64,000 nucleotides of DNA from Halopiger goleimassiliensis (GCF_000455345.1 NZ_HG315691.1:692217-756216), one strand, 5' to 3'. Numbered from the stretch's first letter, positions 53,756 to 62,186 are shown. The notes: generated from the sequence alone by a model not told the origin. Translations and numbers: made by a program.

Positions 53756-54049
53756 CTATCCGATCAGCTTCTCGTGGAACGACGGCACGAGGTCGAACGC
53801 CGCCGCGGCGAAGGCGAGTCCGAGGCCGACGGTGGCTCCGCCGACGACGTACTCGAACCCCGTCGACCCCTCGAGCAGGCTCGTCGCGCCGGCATAGAGG
53901 AAGACGAGCGCGAACCCGAGCAAGGCAAGGGTCGCGAGCACGTCCAACAGCGCGTCCTTGACCGCAGCGTGGACGACGGTGTACAGTTCCTCGCTGGACA
54001 CGCCGACGGGTTCGCCGCCGTCGGGCTCGAGGTCGGCATCGGAGGGCAT
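53756..54049 (-). CDS. Small membrane protein, unknown function
   Basis: A 97-residue protein with an acidic N-terminus (~30 residues) and two hydrophobic helices (LLDVLATLALLGFALVFLYAG; YVVGGATVGLGLAFAAAAFDL). No family recognised. Its promoter region faces the second winged-helix pair, divergently transcribed across ~120 bases. Confidence 0.6.
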   Translation of the reverse strand: MPSDADLEPDGGEPVGVSSEELYTVVHAAVKDALLDVLATLALLGFALVFLYAGATSLLEGSTGFEYVVGGATVGLGLAFAAAAFDLVPSFHEKLIG

Positions 54050-54123
54050 ACGTGGTCGTATCCCTCCGCCAATGATAAGGCTGTTGTCATCTGTACCGGG
54101 GCCAGCCGACGACGATCAAATAT

Positions 54124-54154
54124 CTGCGAGTACAAACACATATTATTCTCGCAG
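54124..54154. promoter_or_regulatory. Inverted repeat bracketing the TATA box of pair B
   Basis: CTGCGAG (54124-54130) and CTCGCAG (54148-54154) are perfect inverted arms around a TATA-like CATATTATT (54139-54147), itself centred ~26 nt before the GTG start of the winged-helix gene. A dimeric protein bound here would cover the promoter, so autoregulation is likely (inference). Confidence 0.6.
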
Positions 54155-54168
54155 TCGTAGGACGAGGC

Positions 54169-54717
54169 GTGACCGAGTTCGATCCCGTCCCCGATCGGGA
54201 GGCCATCGACGCGGTCCGGGAGCGGTGGCGAGAGGGGGCGGATACGTTCGATCGCGTTTACGAAACCGCCCTGGGAATCACGGAGCCGACGAGTTACGAC
54301 GAGATCGCGCGGATCGCCGACTGTTCTCCCAATGCGGCGAGGAAACACCTGGATCGACTCGCCGACATGGGCATCGTCCGTGCCCATCGTGACGTCCAGC
54401 CCTTCCGGTACGAACGCAACGACGGCTACCTCGAGTGGCAGGAAGCGAGTCGTATCGCCGAGGAACGGACCGTCGACGAGATCGTCGACCGCGTCGCGAC
54501 GCTCGAAGCCGAACGCGAGGCGTTCCGCGATCGGTTCGGCGCGTCCGATCCGTCGGCGGTGTCCGCCTTCGACCCCGACGACGCTGGCGACGACCACGAC
54601 TCGGTCCACGAACGGATGGAACTGCTCGGCGACTGGCGAGCGATCGAGCGGGAGATTCGCCTCTACGACCTCGCCCGCCGGATCGCACAGAACGACGGCC
54701 ACCTCGTTCCGGTGTAG
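54169..54717 (+). CDS. Winged-helix protein, first gene of pair B
   Basis: A 182-residue protein starting with GTG (leaderless by TATA spacing). An N-terminal winged helix (~25-85; TALGITEPTSYDEIARIADCSPNAARKHLDRLADMG) is followed by YERNDGYLEWQEASRI and a long helical region (VDEIVDRVATLEAEREAFRDRFG) ending WRAIEREIRLYDLARRI. The layout is that of the first protein of pair A, with ~25% identity by eye at best. The partner starts 4 bases after its stop. Confidence 0.75.
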   Translation: MTEFDPVPDREAIDAVRERWREGADTFDRVYETALGITEPTSYDEIARIADCSPNAARKHLDRLADMGIVRAHRDVQPFRYERNDGYLEWQEASRIAEERTVDEIVDRVATLEAEREAFRDRFGASDPSAVSAFDPDDAGDDHDSVHERMELLGDWRAIEREIRLYDLARRIAQNDGHLVPV

Positions 54718-54721
54718 GCCG

Positions 54722-55159
54722 ATGTCCGAAGGACCCGCCGACGAGGGGCCGTCGACCGGACCACCCGATCGACGGACGCTTCGCGCACTCGAGCGCCGTC
54801 TCGCGGCCGAGCCGCTCGTCGATCGAACGACGTTCGAACCGAGCGGTGACGATCCCCGCGCCCTCGAGGCGACGCTCGATTCCCGTCGCTATCCGCCTAC
54901 GGTCGAGTCCGCGCGGCTCGACGTTCGCTGGTTTACGACCGGCGATTTCACGTTTCACTACGTCGAAACCGCCGAGCACGAGCGGTGGGAGTGTCACTGG
55001 GATCGCCATCCGAACGCCCACGACGCTCGCTTCCACTTCCACGAACCGCCCACCGCCGAGACGGTTACCGACCTCGAGTTGCCGTCGCTCCATCCGATCG
55101 ACGTCGTCTCGACGGTCCTCGCGGCGATCGAAACCAGGATCGAGGACAGCTGGTCGTAG
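54722..55159 (+). CDS. Small Trp/His-rich partner protein of pair B
   Basis: A 145-residue protein homologous by motif to the partner of pair A: LEATLDSRRYPP, RLDVRWFTTGDFTFHYVE, WECHWDRHPNAHDARFHFHEPP, then LPSLHPIDVVSTVLAAIE. Clustered His/Asp/Trp suggest a catalytic or metal site. It resembles a family found next to HTH genes (TumE-like toxins are one possibility), but the link is uncertain. Ffh begins ~115 bases downstream under its own promoter. Confidence 0.72.
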   Translation: MSEGPADEGPSTGPPDRRTLRALERRLAAEPLVDRTTFEPSGDDPRALEATLDSRRYPPTVESARLDVRWFTTGDFTFHYVETAEHERWECHWDRHPNAHDARFHFHEPPTAETVTDLELPSLHPIDVVSTVLAAIETRIEDSWS

Positions 55160-55273
55160 CTCGAGGGGCGAGTACGCGACCGCAGTCCGCCCCGGTTCGT
55201 CGGTCGCAACCCTGAGTACGACCTGTCGGTCGTAGAAAAAGCCTTTAACGCCGTCGCCCCGTACTCCGAGCAA

Positions 55274-56659
55274 ATGGTACTCGACGATCTCGGCAGTTCG
55301 CTCCGGGGCACGCTCGACAAGCTCCGTGGCAAGTCCCGGATCAGCGAGGAAGACGTCGAGGAGATCGTCAAGGAGATCCAGCGCTCGCTGATCTCCGCCG
55401 ACGTCGACATCACGCTGGTCCAGGAGCTCTCGGACAACATCAAAGAACGCGCACTCGAGGAGGAACCCCCCGCGGGCACCCCCGCGCGGGACTTCGTCCT
55501 TCGTATCGTCTACGAGGAACTGGTCGATCTCATCGGCGACTCGACCGAACTTCCCCTCGAGGAACAGACCATCCTCCTGGCGGGCCTGCAGGGGTCCGGG
55601 AAGACGACCTCCGCCGCGAAGATGGCCTGGTGGTTCTCCACGAAGGGGCTACGCCCTGCGGTCATCCAGACGGACACCTTCCGGCCCGGCGCGTACGACC
55701 AGGCCAAGGAGATGGCCGAGCGCGCCGAGGTCGACTTCTACGGTAATCCCGACGCCGAGGATCCGGTGCAGATCGCCCGCCAGGGCCTCGAGGAGACCAG
55801 CGAGGCCGACGTCCACATCGTGGACACGGCGGGTCGCCACGCGCTCGAGGACGACCTGATCGACGAGATCGAGCAGATCGAGGGCGTCGTCGACCCCGAC
55901 ACCTCGCTGCTCGTGCTCGACGCGGCGATCGGGCAGGGAGCCAAGGAGCAGGCCCAGCAGTTCGACGAGTCGATCGGCATCGACGGCGTCGTCATCACGA
56001 AGTTAGACGGGACCGCGAAGGGTGGCGGCGCGCTGACCGCCGTGGACCAGACCGACTCGTCGATCGCCTTCCTCGGGACCGGCGAGGAGGTCCAGGACGT
56101 CGAGCGGTTCGAACCCGACGGCTTCATCTCCCGACTGCTCGGGATGGGCGACCTCGCCCAGCTCGCAGAGCGCGTCGAGCGCGCGATGCAGGAGACGGAC
56201 ATCGAGGAAGAGGACTGGGACCCCGAGGACATGTTGCAGGGCAACTTCACCCTGAACGACATGCAAAAGCAGATGGAGGCGATGAACAACATGGGGCCGC
56301 TCGACCAGGTGATGGACATGATCCCCGGCTTCGGCAGCGGGATCAAAGACCAGTTGCCCGACGACGCGATGGACGTCACCCAGGACCGGATGCGACGGTT
56401 CCAGGTCATCATGGACTCGATGACCGACGCGGAGAAGGAGTACCCCAAGGCCATCGGGCAGAGCCAGATCGAGCGCATCGCCCGCGGGTCGGGTACCAGC
56501 GAGGACGACGTCCGCGAACTCTTAGACCAGTACAAGATGATGGAGCGGACGATCAAGCAGTTCCAGAACATGGGCTCCGAGCAGGAGATGCAGCGCATGA
56601 TGAAACAGATGGAACAGCAAGGCGGCGGTGGCGGTATGGGCGGGATGGGGCCGTTCTGA
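55274..56659 (+). CDS. ffh: Signal recognition particle protein SRP54
   Basis: A 461-residue SRP GTPase that binds 7S RNA and signal sequences. N domain (~1-95), G domain with [35 protein letters not shown] and [11 protein letters not shown], and a Met-rich M domain ending [18 protein letters not shown]-like GCCTTTAACG lies ~30 nt before the ATG. Partner of FtsY at 34.5 kb. The 7S RNA gene was not seen in this window. Confidence 0.97.
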   Translation: MVLDDLGSSLRGTLDKLRGKSRISEEDVEEIVKEIQRSLISADVDITLVQELSDNIKERALEEEPPAGTPARDFVLRIVYEELVDLIGDSTELPLEEQTILLAGLQGSGKTTSAAKMAWWFSTKGLRPAVIQTDTFRPGAYDQAKEMAERAEVDFYGNPDAEDPVQIARQGLEETSEADVHIVDTAGRHALEDDLIDEIEQIEGVVDPDTSLLVLDAAIGQGAKEQAQQFDESIGIDGVVITKLDGTAKGGGALTAVDQTDSSIAFLGTGEEVQDVERFEPDGFISRLLGMGDLAQLAERVERAMQETDIEEEDWDPEDMLQGNFTLNDMQKQMEAMNNMGPLDQVMDMIPGFGSGIKDQLPDDAMDVTQDRMRRFQVIMDSMTDAEKEYPKAIGQSQIERIARGSGTSEDDVRELLDQYKMMERTIKQFQNMGSEQEMQRMMKQMEQQGGGGGMGGMGPF

Positions 56660-56810
56660 AGTCGCCTGGCGTTTTCTCCCTGTAGCGGTGTCGGACGCGG
56701 CTTTCACGGTTCTGCTCGCGGGTATCGTTCGATCCTTTCTGGACCCATCGCCAACTGTAACCGGGACAGAAGATATTCGTTCGACCGACCCAAAATTCTG
56801 GGACGATCGT

Positions 56811-57464
56811 ATGGATAACAATCGCCGGGGTGTGACGAGACGTCGCGTACTACTGGGCAGCGTGCCGGTACTACTGCCGACGACTGGTTGTTTGGGATCG
56901 CTCGACGCCGACGACAGCGACGATACTGGTGGCGGTGACACGCAGTTCGAAGACGTTGCCGTACTGGGTACTGCTGAGCCGTATTCGATAGCGGCGACCC
57001 CCGAACGTGAATACGAGTATTTGGAAGACGACGAGGCGGTTCGCATCGAGTACGATGACTCGTCCGAGAGAACGATGTCGTTCGACGAGTGGGGGCGGCG
57101 TCGAGCGACAGCAGCCGCTGCCGACGAAATGCGGTCGTTACTGTCCGATGAGGGCCTAGCAGATGCGGGGGCCTCGATGGGCGTAATAGAACGGGACGAT
57201 ATCGATGAAAGCCGAACGAGTCGAGACCCGGATCCGTCGCTGTTCGACCGAGAAGTGGATATCGGGGTCACCGTCGCTATTGATTACCAGTACGGGGGCG
57301 AAGAGCTGGTGAGAGAACCCGAAACCGATTTCGACACGTTAGTCGAGAGTATTCCGCCTTATATTGAGGTGACGATGCTGTTTGAAGAGCGAAATTATAC
57401 GGCAGACGTCCCTATCCTGTGTTGGAAACACTACGCAGATCGAACGGAACTGGACGATGTTTGA
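56811..57464 (+). CDS. Tat-dependent lipoprotein, unknown function
   Basis: A 217-residue protein with a Tat-type lipoprotein signal (RRRVLLGSVPVLLPTTGC). The mature part is acidic; central residues EYEYLEDDEAVRIEYDDSSERTM and C-terminal VGVTVAIDYQY-like strands suggest a beta domain. No family recognised. AT content is higher than in Ffh upstream, and together with the next lipoprotein gene it sits in a patch that also contains a truncated gene end. Confidence 0.68.
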   Translation: MDNNRRGVTRRRVLLGSVPVLLPTTGCLGSLDADDSDDTGGGDTQFEDVAVLGTAEPYSIAATPEREYEYLEDDEAVRIEYDDSSERTMSFDEWGRRRATAAAADEMRSLLSDEGLADAGASMGVIERDDIDESRTSRDPDPSLFDREVDIGVTVAIDYQYGGEELVREPETDFDTLVESIPPYIEVTMLFEERNYTADVPILCWKHYADRTELDDV

Positions 57465-57539
57465 TGCGACGAGACGGGGCTGGGGCCCCGAGCGCATTCG
57501 AATCGCCGTTCCAACTGATAGCAATTGCAGACGTTTTCC

Positions 57540-57600
57540 CTACTACGATTCGGCTTCCGACGGCAACTCGTCGATCAACACGACCGCGTCGCCCTCGAGG
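57540..57600 (-). pseudogene. Orphan 3' end of a CBS-MaoC-like gene
   Basis: 57556-57599 matches 58397-58440, the 3' end of the intact CBS-MaoC gene, at 41 of 44 bases. Read on the minus strand it gives LEGDAVVLIDELPSEAES and its own stop, against LEGDAVVLIDEVPSDVDD in the intact gene. No further homology extends upstream, so this is a broken paralogue left when intervening DNA arrived. Confidence 0.65.
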
Positions 57601-57664
57601 ACGCACGACCTCGGTTCGATGTCACATTGCCTCTCTCGACGTCGTCCCGTCTCTACATATCAGT

Positions 57665-58144
57665 TCACTCGGCTACTGTGATCGGATTTGCCACTATTGA
57701 TTCGTCACACTCTCGAGTGTACTCGTCAGCGTCGATCGTTTCCCAGACGGGTATTCCGTGGCCATCTGAATCGATCCGATAGGCTATCTGCATCGCGTAC
57801 TCGCCCAGTTCTTCCTCCGACTCGATCGTTACCCACTCCGAATGGGTATCCATACGCAGGTGGACGCGGAATTGACCCGGTTCGTCGGGCCACTGCCGTG
57901 GAATCCATTTCACTTGATCCCGTCCGTCTTCCCCGCGACCGTCGATAGTATACGACTTAGAGAGGATTTCCTCGTCCTCGTATTCGACACGGACGTGAAC
58001 AGTATGCGGCCGAGTGTCTCCGTTCACGATCTCGATACAGCCGAGAAGAGGGTGGTCAGTAGAAAGAACGGAGGAGACACACCCGGAAAGCAGGCTGGCA
58101 AGCAAAGGCGTCGTCGCCTGGAGGGTCGTTCGACGGGAGCGCAT
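57665..58144 (-). CDS. Lipoprotein, unknown function
   Basis: A 159-residue protein starting MRSRRTTLQATTPLLASLLSGC, a signal with a lipobox Cys and an RR pair. The mature part (GCIEIVNGDTRPHTVHVRVEYEDEEILSKSY, then WPDEPGQFRVHLRM) looks like an Ig-like beta-sandwich similar in style to other haloarchaeal lipoproteins. It lies between the intact CBS-MaoC gene and the orphan copy of that gene's tail, suggesting insertion. Confidence 0.68.
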   Translation of the reverse strand: MRSRRTTLQATTPLLASLLSGCVSSVLSTDHPLLGCIEIVNGDTRPHTVHVRVEYEDEEILSKSYTIDGRGEDGRDQVKWIPRQWPDEPGQFRVHLRMDTHSEWVTIESEEELGEYAMQIAYRIDSDGHGIPVWETIDADEYTRECDESIVANPITVAE

Positions 58145-58200
58145 AATTTTTCTCTTGGATGGACGGGAATAAAATTTGACTACTTGATGGCGCTGTTCCG

Positions 58201-58374
58201 ATGAGAGTTGCGAACGGGAACGAAATGACTCGTGAGCGAGTGGCCCGTGAGCGATGTGCTGACACCTGGTTCCACGAGAAAACACTGCTTCAGCGGGTCA
58301 CCCGCTTTCCAGCACGACTCCCGGACAGTTGCTATGAAGCGGCCGTGCATATTCCCGTGGACGAGTCTCTGTAA
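58201..58374 (+). CDS. Doubtful 57-codon ORF
   Basis: An ATG-initiated frame (MRVANGNEMTRERVARERCADT, ending AVHIPVDESL and TAA) in the gap between two minus-strand genes. No promoter or family was recognised; codon bias is modest. It could be a gene remnant in an otherwise rearranged patch. Confidence 0.2.
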   Translation: MRVANGNEMTRERVARERCADTWFHEKTLLQRVTRFPARLPDSCYEAAVHIPVDESL

Positions 58375-58383
58375 CGTCCAACA

Positions 58384-59298
58384 CTAGTCGTCGACGTCCG
58401 ACGGTACCTCGTCGATCAACACCACCGCGTCGCCCTCGAGCACGACCGTCTCGTTCTCGTCGGAGACGGTCGTGTCGATCCGGTACCTCGAGCCGCCGAG
58501 GTCCTCTGAGACCTCGCAGACGGCGGTCACGCGGTCGCCGATCGACAGTGGCGCGAGGAAGCTACTCTCCTGGGAGAGGTAGATCGTCAGCCCCGGCAGG
58601 CGGGCCAGGGCTGCGCTGACGATGCCGTTTGCCAGCACGCCGTGGACGATCCGCTCGCCGAAGCGGGTTTCGGCGGCGTAGGCGTCATCCAGGTGGACGC
58701 GGTTGGTGTCGCCGGTGACCTCGGCGAACGCCTCGACGTCGTCGCTCGAGATGGTTTTCGTGAAGCGGGCCACGTCGCCCACCGAGACGGTCGACTCGTC
58801 CTCGCCGCGGTACTCGAACGCCCAGTCGTCGCGCTCGTACTGGGTGTCGGTCCGGACCCGTCGGCGGGGCCGCTCGGCCGCCGCCCGCTGCTGGCGGTGG
58901 ACCAGGTGGGGGACGTAGTACGACAGCTCCGAGGTCGTGACGATGCCCACGAGCTCTCCGGGGTCGCCTGCAGTCTCGTCGACGACCGGCAGGTGTTCGC
59001 GGCCGTCCTCGCGCAGCGCCGTGGCCGCCTCGACGATGGAGGCGTCGGACGTGATCGTCTCGAGCGGCGTCGACATGGCCTCGGCGAGGGAAATCGAGCC
59101 GAAGTCCTCGCGGTGACAGAGCCGGGTCGCAATGTCGCCCTCCGTGACGATGCCTACGGGGGTGTCGTCCTCGGTGACGACGACGGAACTGACGCCCTCG
59201 TCGCGCAGCAGGCGGGCCGCGTCGGTCGCGCTCGCGTCCGTCTCGGCCGTCACCACGTCGCTGACCATGATCTCGGCGACGGGGATGGTGTCGTGCAT
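58384..59298 (-). CDS. CBS-domain pair fused to MaoC-like hot-dog domain
   Basis: A 304-residue fusion. Residues 1-125 are two CBS motifs (VAEIMVSDVVTAETDASATDAARLLRDEGVSSVVV; STPLETITSDASIVEAATALRE), a module that senses adenylates. Residues ~165-300 are a MaoC-like hydratase domain with FTKTISSDDVEAFAEVTGDTNRVHLDD and FGERIVHGVLANGI (the hydratase Asp/His motif D-x4-H-x(D/E)). It may be an (R)-enoyl-CoA hydratase allosterically controlled by nucleotide. A truncated paralogous tail lies 800 bases away. Confidence 0.87.
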   Translation of the reverse strand: MHDTIPVAEIMVSDVVTAETDASATDAARLLRDEGVSSVVVTEDDTPVGIVTEGDIATRLCHREDFGSISLAEAMSTPLETITSDASIVEAATALREDGREHLPVVDETAGDPGELVGIVTTSELSYYVPHLVHRQQRAAAERPRRRVRTDTQYERDDWAFEYRGEDESTVSVGDVARFTKTISSDDVEAFAEVTGDTNRVHLDDAYAAETRFGERIVHGVLANGIVSAALARLPGLTIYLSQESSFLAPLSIGDRVTAVCEVSEDLGGSRYRIDTTVSDENETVVLEGDAVVLIDEVPSDVDD

Positions 59299-59420
59299 GT
59301 CGACGGCTCTACGCGGTGGCGCTATATCGTTCCTTGGCCGTTGCTCACGACCTGCCTCGAGCGGAGTCGGACGTGCTATTGCGTCGAGAACGGCGGTTCG
59401 TAGCGGTACCGGCTCGAGCG

Positions 59421-59834
59421 CTACGCGTCGACCGGCTGGCCGTCCTCGGTTGGCGGCGCGATGTGGTCGATATAGCCCTCGACGCTCGGATCGTCGACGC
59501 GGACGCGGACGGTGATCTCGCCGAGTTCGTCCGGTTCGCCGACGGAGAAGTTGACCCGGCCCTCGAACGCGGCCTGTTTCTTCAGGGCGAAGGCGAAGGC
59601 GTCGCCCTCGCGATTCGAAAAGAACTCGCCGCGGGCGGTGTCGAGGATCTCCTGGCGGTACAGCAGGTCCGAGAAGTGCTCCATCGAGTGGGTCTCGCCG
59701 CGGATCTCGCCGAAACTCTCCTCGAGGTCGGCGTTCGGGAAGATATTGGTGATCGCGTCGGCGACCCGGCTGGTCACCTCGGTGTCGTAGACCGGGGCCG
59801 TGATCTCGACGTCGACGCGGTAGATCTCGCTCAT
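59421..59834 (-). CDS. UPF0201 RNA-binding-like protein
   Basis: A 137-residue protein of the archaeal UPF0201 family (YRVDVEITAPVYDTEVTSRVADAITNIFPNADLEE; REGDAFAFALKKQAAFEGRVNFS), an uncharacterised alpha/beta group sometimes annotated as RNA-binding. Its start overlaps the stop of the UPF0200 kinase-like gene by 4 bases; the two are conserved neighbours in euryarchaea, implying a shared pathway. Confidence 0.83.
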   Translation of the reverse strand: MSEIYRVDVEITAPVYDTEVTSRVADAITNIFPNADLEESFGEIRGETHSMEHFSDLLYRQEILDTARGEFFSNREGDAFAFALKKQAAFEGRVNFSVGEPDELGEITVRVRVDDPSVEGYIDHIAPPTEDGQPVDA

Positions 59835-60439
59835 CGTCGGGCCTCCGTGGCTTCGTCGGGTCGCTCGAGCGCTTCGTCGCCCTCGCTGGCGGCCGGCCCC
59901 TCGCGGATGATCGCCCGAATCCGGTCGTGGAACGCCTCGAGCGTGTCGGTGTTCTCGACGACGACGTCGGCCCGGGCCATCGCGTCGTCCATCCCGAAGC
60001 CGCGCTCGCGCTCGTCCCGGGCCGCGAGGGGTTCGCCGCCGTCGTCCGCGCCGGCGTCCCGGCCGCGGGCCTCGATCCGCTCGGCGCGGACCTCGAACGG
60101 GGCCTCGATGCTGACGAGGGTGAAGTTCTCGTCGAAGCGTCGCTCGAAGGCGTCGACCTCGACGTCCGAGCGAATGCCGTCGACGAGGACGACGTCGTGG
60201 TCCTCGAGGCGGTCCTCGATCATCGGGAGCGACCGCTCGGCGATCGCCGCTGGGCCGTGTTCGTCGCGTAGCGCCTGTGCGACCTTGCCGTGATCCTTCG
60301 CCGGGTCCAGCCCGCGGTCGGCCGTCTCCTGGCGGACGACGTCGCCCATCGTGACCACGGGGATCCCTTCCTCGCGCGCGACGGTGGCGGCCTCGCCCTT
60401 CCCGCTGCCGGGCAGTCCCACCGTTCCGATGACGTGCAT
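59831..60439 (-). CDS. UPF0200 P-loop kinase-like protein
   Basis: A 202-residue P-loop NTPase related to dephospho-CoA and nucleoside-monophosphate kinases. Walker A VGLPGSGKGEAA, DVVRQE and VVLVDGIRSDVEV (Walker B-like Asp) are present, followed by RAERIEARGRDA (lid-like). The substrate is unproven; archaeal dephospho-CoA kinase is a different family, so no specific reaction is assigned. First gene of a pair with UPF0201. Confidence 0.85.
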   Translation of the reverse strand: MHVIGTVGLPGSGKGEAATVAREEGIPVVTMGDVVRQETADRGLDPAKDHGKVAQALRDEHGPAAIAERSLPMIEDRLEDHDVVLVDGIRSDVEVDAFERRFDENFTLVSIEAPFEVRAERIEARGRDAGADDGGEPLAARDERERGFGMDDAMARADVVVENTDTLEAFHDRIRAIIREGPAASEGDEALERPDEATEARR

Positions 60440-60662
60440 CGCCGGCTAGTACCGGTGACGGGCGCTTAAGGACTGTGCCTTGCCTCGGTCGGTGGTCTGT
60501 CTACTCGAGAAACGCGTGCTGTAGTGATCGTTGCGAACACTACGAAAGCCCCTGTCAGTCCCTCCCCGTGTCGCGAGGTCGGTCTGCAATCGCGAGGGGA
60601 AGAAAGCGGTCGATGATAGCGTATCCAGTGCCAGATTCGTGCTCGAGAGCCCGCTCGAGCGT
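60440..60662. other. Gap between the PIN and UPF0200 genes
   Basis: About 220 bases with no supported gene. A TATA-like GCGCTTAAGG near 60465 lies about 30 nt before the UPF0200 start on the minus strand and may be its promoter. Nothing else stands out. Confidence 0.4.
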
Positions 60663-61205
60663 TCAGTTCTCTGTCGACTCGGAAAGCAGGCGTTGGAGGA
60701 ACGCTCGACCTTCGACGACCTGCGTTCTGTCGTCGACACCGACTGCGGTCAACACGTCTTCGATCGCTCGGTGGGCGACTCGGTCGCTCACCAGCACGGT
60801 AACGTGTCTCGGTTCGTTGCTGGCGTACTGGTACGCGAGCCCGGCGAGAACGGTATCCGTTTTTTCGATCTGGTCTTCTGTGACGTCGTCCGCGGACAGT
60901 TGCTGCATTCGATGCCGCGTTTTATCCACGACCGTCGAAACCCGGGGGATGGAAAAGTCGATCGTCGCCGACTCGAGCCATCCGGCCTCTCGTGCGTGCT
61001 CGAGCCGATCGCGCTGATAGCCGTAGTCGTCCGGACTCTCCCCGAGTTCTTCGGCGACCCGTTGTGGGACGCGGACGGTGATATTTCGACGGCGAACGAA
61101 CCGTTCGAACGCCTGGCACTTCTCGTTCGTCGGCCCTCCCATCGCGAACAGCACACTGCTATCGATCACGATGGTGCTATCGGGCGGACTCTCCGCCGCC
61201 GACAT
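60663..61205 (-). CDS. PIN-domain ribonuclease-like protein
   Basis: A 180-residue PIN-domain protein. Acidic residues expected for metal binding are present: Asp15 in VIDSSVLFAMGG, Glu in RVAEELGE, Asp in EKTDTVLAGLA and Asp in LVSDRVAH. PIN proteins of VapC type cleave RNA and are kept in check by a partner. Its start overlaps the stop of the upstream HTH gene by one base (TAATG), so the two are translationally coupled. Longer than classical VapC (~135), as in many archaeal PIN proteins. Confidence 0.83.
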   Translation of the reverse strand: MSAAESPPDSTIVIDSSVLFAMGGPTNEKCQAFERFVRRRNITVRVPQRVAEELGESPDDYGYQRDRLEHAREAGWLESATIDFSIPRVSTVVDKTRHRMQQLSADDVTEDQIEKTDTVLAGLAYQYASNEPRHVTVLVSDRVAHRAIEDVLTAVGVDDRTQVVEGRAFLQRLLSESTEN

Positions 61206-61771
61206 TACTCCGATCGCTCCAGATGCGGGTCGTCTTCGGCTACGTCTTCGATGACGTCCTGCAGTGCGGTGAAGACGGTCATGCCTTCGACTGGATGGAC
61301 GCCCAGCCTGTTCGCTGCCGTTCGCTGGGTGAGTTCCCCGTTTCGTATTCGACGCGCGTAGTGAAGTGCCCCAGCCAGCTTGGCGATTCCCTGTCGATCG
61401 ACGAAGACGCGGAGGTCCTCGTCCTCGAGTTGCCGACCGATCGCCTCGACGAGCGTCGGTGACGCGGTGACGGTTCCCTGGTCGGTTTCGATCTCGAGGT
61501 GAATCGGCGTCGCGGTGACGGTCGCCGGTGACTCCTCGTCGTGACGGGTGAGCACGCCCATCTCCTCGAGCTGGCCCACGTACTTGTACGTCGTCGAGTG
61601 GGGCATCTCGAGGTCCTCCTTGATCGCCTCGATTTCGACCGGTCCGTGCTGGAGCACGTAGCTGTACAGTCGAGCCAGCTGCGGGGAGTTCAGCAGCTGA
61701 GCGTACGTGAGTAGATCGTTGACTGGCCCTTCGGGATCCCGCGGCGACGCCAGATGATCGTCGACCGACAT
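61205..61771 (-). CDS. Winged-helix regulator coupled to PIN gene
   Basis: A 188-residue protein with a winged-helix domain (~20-75; LNSPQLARLYSYVLQHGPVEIEAIKEDLEMPHSTTYKYVGQLEEMGVL), a beta-rich middle (PATVTATPIHLEIETDQGTVTASPTLVEAIG) and a helical C-terminus with a second HTH-like stretch (GELTQRTAANRLGVHPVEGMTVF). A perfect inverted repeat spans its TATA box, so it is probably the repressor/antitoxin partner of the PIN protein. Confidence 0.8.
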   Translation of the reverse strand: MSVDDHLASPRDPEGPVNDLLTYAQLLNSPQLARLYSYVLQHGPVEIEAIKEDLEMPHSTTYKYVGQLEEMGVLTRHDEESPATVTATPIHLEIETDQGTVTASPTLVEAIGRQLEDEDLRVFVDRQGIAKLAGALHYARRIRNGELTQRTAANRLGVHPVEGMTVFTALQDVIEDVAEDDPHLERSE

Positions 61772-61774
61772 TCG

Positions 61775-61800
61775 AATACACGTTCTATGTATCGTGTATT
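61775..61800. promoter_or_regulatory. Perfect 8-bp inverted repeat, probable operator of HTH-PIN unit
   Basis: AATACACG-N10-CGTGTATT begins 4 nt upstream of the HTH start codon. Its distal arm overlaps a TATA-like CTTAATA (61797-61803, minus strand), ~29 nt before the start. A dimer of the HTH protein would block both TATA box and initiation site. Confidence 0.7.
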
Positions 61801-61863
61801 AAGCTTTCTCCCGGAGTTCTCGGCCCCCTCGAGACTTTAGGGCTCGAGGTGGACGCGGATCGC

Positions 61864-62004
61864 ATGCGCCTGTCCACGACGGTGATCCTCGTCGCCGTTC
61901 TCCTGATCGTGCTCCCCATTCCGGTCCTGCCGCCGTTCGTGGGGTCGACGATCGGGATCGGGCTGTTGTTGCTCGGCCTGTTCCTGCGGTTCATGGACCT
62001 GTGA
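61864..62004 (+). CDS. 46-residue membrane protein
   Basis: A short gene (MRLSTTVILVAVLLIVLPIP ... LRFMDL) encoding almost nothing but two hydrophobic helices with a Pro-rich turn (PIPVLPPFVG) and a Gly hinge. The strong GC3 bias and clean hydrophobic pattern support coding. Small proteins of this style are widespread in haloarchaea; function unknown. Confidence 0.6.
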   Translation: MRLSTTVILVAVLLIVLPIPVLPPFVGSTIGIGLLLLGLFLRFMDL

Positions 62005-62075
62005 GTCTACGTGGGGACGTGGGCGATATGTGGACTCACAGCCCGCCGTGTCGGTTCCACAGCGGGGAATCCACA

Positions 62076-62086
62076 CCGCTTAAGCC
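62076..62086 (+). promoter_or_regulatory. TATA-like box of tRNA-Arg(TCT)
   Basis: CCGCTTAAGCC is centred about 29 nt before the tRNA 5' end, the spacing expected for TBP/TFB-dependent initiation. Confidence 0.6.
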
Positions 62087-62110
62087 GTTCGGTCGGTGAG
62101 AAGAACTCGA

Positions 62111-62186
62111 GGGCACGTAGCTCAGTCCGGATTAGAGCGTCGGACTTCTAATCCGACGGTCGTGGGTTCAAATCCCATCGTGCCCG
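62111..62186 (+). tRNA. tRNA-Arg (anticodon TCT)
   Basis: Acceptor GGGCACG pairs with CGTGCCC; the anticodon arm TCGGA-CTTCTAA-TCCGA gives anticodon TCT (Arg, AGA codons). The T-arm GTGGGTTCAAATCCCAT is canonical; discriminator G; no encoded CCA and no intron. Its 3' end is duplicated downstream, marking it as an integration site. Confidence 0.96.
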
